Shown here: piece after piece, positions 30,986 through 32,817 of the stretch | How the letters are laid out: every line of letters starts with the position of its first letter | Numbering within the stretch: the first letter of the stretch is position 1 | Assembly: GCA_000719105.1 (NCBI GenBank) | Contig: JODX01000036.1 | Location: 1-32,817 of the forward strand | DNA: 32,817 nt | Source: Streptomyces sclerotialus | GTDB lineage: Bacteria; Actinomycetota; Actinomycetes; Streptomycetales; Streptomycetaceae | Reading direction: 5' to 3' | Notes under the pieces: model-generated | The model's database searches: none | Seen by the model: the letters and a program-made list of their open reading frames with translations, nothing else | Told to the model about the DNA's origin: nothing | Position numbers and translations under genes: made by a program

Positions 30986-31959
30986 CGCAGCGCGGCCGTG
31001 GCCTCGTCGAGGACGATACCCAGCGAGCGGGTGCCGCGTCCCTTGGCCCACACCTCTGAGTTCACCTCGTGGACGGCGCCGTTCTTCACCGCAGGGATCT
31101 TGCTCCAGAGGGGGTTCTTCGCCAGTTTCTCCGAGAGCTTGCCGTCCGCGTCGCCGAAGCTCATCGTCTCGACGAACAGCACGTCCACACCCTGAGCGAG
31201 GATCTCCTCGAGGCTGTAACTGCCCTCCACGCCCCGGGACTTCCAGGGGTAGTCGGCGATTTTGGGGAACAGGCTGGCGGTCACGTCCCCCTCCGGGGTG
31301 GCGACGCCGAAGTTCTCGTCACTGCCGTAGATGATGAGCGCGGTCCTGTCGCTCGGGGTCTTCTCGGCCTCGGCGAGCTTGGTCCGGAAGGTCTTCTCGG
31401 CCTTCTCCCCCTCGGCGGTACGGCCGGTGAGGGCGGCGACATCGCGCAGGTAGCCCACGCTGTCCTCCCACGTCTCGGGCTGCATGGCCCAGAACGTGGT
31501 GGCGTCCTTCAGCGCCGGGGCCAGCTTGCCGTGGGTGTCCCCCAGACCGATCACGAGATCGGGCTTGTGGGAGAGGATCGCCTCCACCTCCGGGGCGATG
31601 AACCCGCCGGGGACGACGTCGACCTCCTTCGCCTTCTCCTCCCCCAGGAAGCCGGGGTGGGCGAGCAGCGTGCTGTTGGTGGCCGCCGGGACGATGCCCA
31701 GTTCGGTCAGGATGTCGTCGCAGAGCGCGAACAGACAGACGATCCGCTCCGGTTCCTTCTTCAGCGCGATCTTGACACCGTTCGTGTCGGTCAACTCCGT
31801 CGCCGCCTTGATGGGTTCGACGGTGACGTCGGTCTTCGCGGCGGGCTCGGCCTTGTCACCGGCGGGTTCGTCGGATGACGAACCGCAGCCGACCAGGACG
31901 GAACCCACCACCACAGCGGTGATCCAGCTGCGGACGAATCTCGACGGTGAGCGCAGCAT
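30982..31959 (-). CDS. Metal-chelate-binding lipoprotein (FecB/BtuF family)
   Basis: A 325-residue solute-binding lipoprotein. The signal peptide ends in lipobox LVGC with C25 as the lipidated residue, followed by a Ser/Asp/Glu/Lys linker. The fold markers of the family include KKEPERIVCLFALCDDILTE, PEVEAILSHKPDLVIGLGDT and LEEILAQGVDVLFVETMSFG. Two extra cysteines (VCLFALC) may form a disulfide. The ATG at 31959 follows GAGGG. It is the first gene of a seven-gene operon; a Zur/Fur-like box lies 48 bases upstream. The ligand could be a ferric siderophore or a zinc chelate. Confidence 0.92.
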   Translation of the reverse strand: MLRSPSRFVRSWITAVVVGSVLVGCGSSSDEPAGDKAEPAAKTDVTVEPIKAATELTDTNGVKIALKKEPERIVCLFALCDDILTELGIVPAATNSTLLAHPGFLGEEKAKEVDVVPGGFIAPEVEAILSHKPDLVIGLGDTHGKLAPALKDATTFWAMQPETWEDSVGYLRDVAALTGRTAEGEKAEKTFRTKLAEAEKTPSDRTALIIYGSDENFGVATPEGDVTASLFPKIADYPWKSRGVEGSYSLEEILAQGVDVLFVETMSFGDADGKLSEKLAKNPLWSKIPAVKNGAVHEVNSEVWAKGRGTRSLGIVLDEATAALR

Positions 31960-32006
31960 CGATGCCCTCGCTTCTTCTCAGGGACTCGGAACGCACCGAA
32001 GATACA

Positions 32007-32021
32007 TGATAATCATTTTCA
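32007..32021. promoter_or_regulatory. Zur/Fur-type operator
   Basis: TGATAATCATTTTCA contains the palindromic core ATGATAATCAT shared with Fur boxes and differs by one base from TGAAAATCATTTTCA, which is how I recall the Zur box of Streptomyces coelicolor (in one orientation). It sits between the divergent lipoprotein and the plus-strand gene at 32047 and could control both. The DmdR/IdeR iron box (TTAGGTTAGGCTAACCTAA) is not present here. Confidence 0.65.
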
Positions 32022-32046
32022 CCAGATCGGTTCCCCGGAGGTCCCC

Positions 32047-32489
32047 ATGCCCGCTGCCGCTCCCGCGCTGCTCGTCTCCGACCACCTGGACGGATCCGTA
32101 CATGTGCCGACCGTGCCGGACGGCACCGCCACAGGCCGCCTCACCGGTCGTCACCTGTCCGAGCACGCCGGGTTCCTGGTCTGCCGGAAGACGGGGGGCC
32201 CGTGTCGACGACCGCCGGGGAGAACTACTGGTGCTCGACGCCTTCGGCGACAGGCTCGTGGCACTCGCGGTCCCGGTCGCCGTGCCGGCCGAGCACCTCG
32301 CCTGCGACCCGTCCGGCCGCCGTCCGGCCGTCACCACCGGCCTGGGCAAGAACACCGCGCCGTGGCCGGACCTGTTGACCGTGATCGACCTGGCCACGGG
32401 AGAAGTCGGGCACACCGCTGCACCACGGCGGCCATGTGATGCTGCGCATGCGGAGCGACGGTGCCGACGGCGATCCGGTGGGCCGGTGA
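32047..32489 (+). pseudogene. Frameshifted gene, beta-propeller-like
   Basis: Three frames make one sequence: MPAAAPALLVSDHLDGSVHV...LSEHAGFLVCRKTG, then RVDDRRGELLVLDAFGDRLV ... TTGLGKNTAPWPDLLTVIDL-ATGE, then GTPLHHGGHVMLRMRSDGAD and a TGA at 32487-32489. The frame changes near the GGGGGG run at 32193-32198 and near 32400-32410. The pattern of short strands with DG-x-VHV, GELLVLDAFGDR and LLTVIDL-ATGE resembles WD/YVTN beta-propeller repeats. The ATG at 32047 has GGAGG six bases upstream, so the start region is intact. It may be a recently inactivated partner of the divergent importer, or intact with sequencing errors at G runs. Family uncertain. Confidence 0.55.
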
Positions 32490-32722
32490 CGGCGCATTCA
32501 GGCCGGCGCTGTCCAGGCGTCCGGGGCAGCCTCGGGGACGCTTCCGGCCTGTGTGCGCCGGAGGGCCGAAGTGCATCCGCGCTGCGACATGCCATCCGCT
32601 CGGTGCAGCATCTGCTCCAGGCCTGCCTTGCGCCACGCCTCCGGCAGCAGCGGTTTCGAACACCCTCCCGCCCCTGGCGGCGGCAGCCCCGGCCGCGCCG
32701 TCCGCACCGTTCTTGCCCGCGT
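32490..32722. other. Intergenic stretch without recognisable gene
   Basis: Open frames here have no ribosome binding site or family features. I see no hairpin or operator of note. Confidence 0.5.
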
Positions 32723-32817
32723 CTACCGAGCCGCCCGTCGGGGACGCCGGTCCGACACGGCCCGTTCCGGCCGATGGGCGTCGGCGGCCGGCAGGATGAT
32801 CTCGAAGCGGCATCCTG
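32723..32817 (-). CDS. C-terminal end of a sensor histidine kinase (partial)
   Basis: The minus strand entering from the right edge reads GCRFEIILPAADAHRPERAV and ends with a TAG at 32723-32725. The G-x-R-F-E-I-x-LPAA block is the last beta strand of the HATPase domain of sensor kinases (usually G-T-x-F-x-(V/I)-x-LP). Only 30 codons are visible, so the type of kinase cannot be told. The response regulator would lie outside the window. Confidence 0.5.
   Translation of the reverse strand, partial: GCRFEIILPAADAHRPERAVSDRRPRRAAR

Noticed and set aside
31960..32046. DmdR/IdeR iron box
   Set aside because: I looked for TTAGGTTAGGCTAACCTAA-like sequence and found only the Zur/Fur-type palindrome.

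Overview
The window looks like a chromosomal segment of a Streptomyces or close relative. It has very high G+C with strong G/C at third codon positions, purine-rich Shine-Dalgarno sequences (GGAGG/GAGGAG), frequent GTG starts, two TANNNT promoters sitting 6-7 bases from start codons, and many actinobacterial families (Ser/Thr kinase with TPRs, ChaB, TerB/TerD, a DUF5997-like protein, DUF2795, LytR_C). I saw no tRNA, rRNA, CRISPR array or intact mobile element. One decayed IS5-type transposase fragment is present.

Left part (1-12.7 kb), ordinary chromosomal genes: a 5'-truncated serine beta-lactamase-like hydrolase, a DUF2795 protein, a CrtI/PYROXD2-like oxidoreductase, a Ser/Thr kinase fused to about nine 42-residue TPR units, a 12-cysteine copper-storage-like protein, ChaB, two small actinobacterial proteins, a FAD monooxygenase, PobA (4-hydroxybenzoate 3-monooxygenase) with a palindromic operator candidate, a divergent leaderless pair (DUF5997-like and LysR-type sensor domain without a DNA-binding domain), and a small secreted protein.

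Ter region (12.7-15.3 kb): terB and terD lie on the same strand, separated by two decayed genes (the C-terminal end of an LCP/LytR_C protein and a small membrane protein). Four copies of a 20-bp inverted repeat (CTTCTACA-N4-TGTAGAAG) mark the terB and terD promoters and the gap between them. This is the best candidate for an undescribed regulon here. terD also has a hexanucleotide repeat next to its ribosome binding site and a 13-bp tandem repeat starting at its stop codon.

Sulfur and copper region (15.3-22.4 kb): a membrane-anchored rhodanese diverges from a CsoR-family repressor that lacks the copper-ligand histidine and so resembles the persulfide sensor CstR. Next comes an operon of a CstB-like persulfide dioxygenase/rhodanese fusion, a rhodanese with its catalytic part deleted, and a TauE/SafE exporter. 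Then a His-rich secreted protein diverges from a CopA-type copper ATPase. G/C-rich palindromes of the TACCCC...GGGGTA type sit in front of all of these units, suggesting one connected persulfide/copper response.

Right part (22.4-32.8 kb): a DUF4142 protein, a decayed patch (IS5 fragment and a frameshifted unknown gene), then a tightly coupled minus-strand operon: substrate-binding lipoprotein, two FecCD permeases, FecE-like ATPase, a small unknown protein and two ABC half-transporters. A 15-bp Zur/Fur-like box lies between the operon and a divergent frameshifted gene, so the metal handled may be zinc rather than, or as well as, iron. The right edge holds the last codons of a probable sensor histidine kinase.
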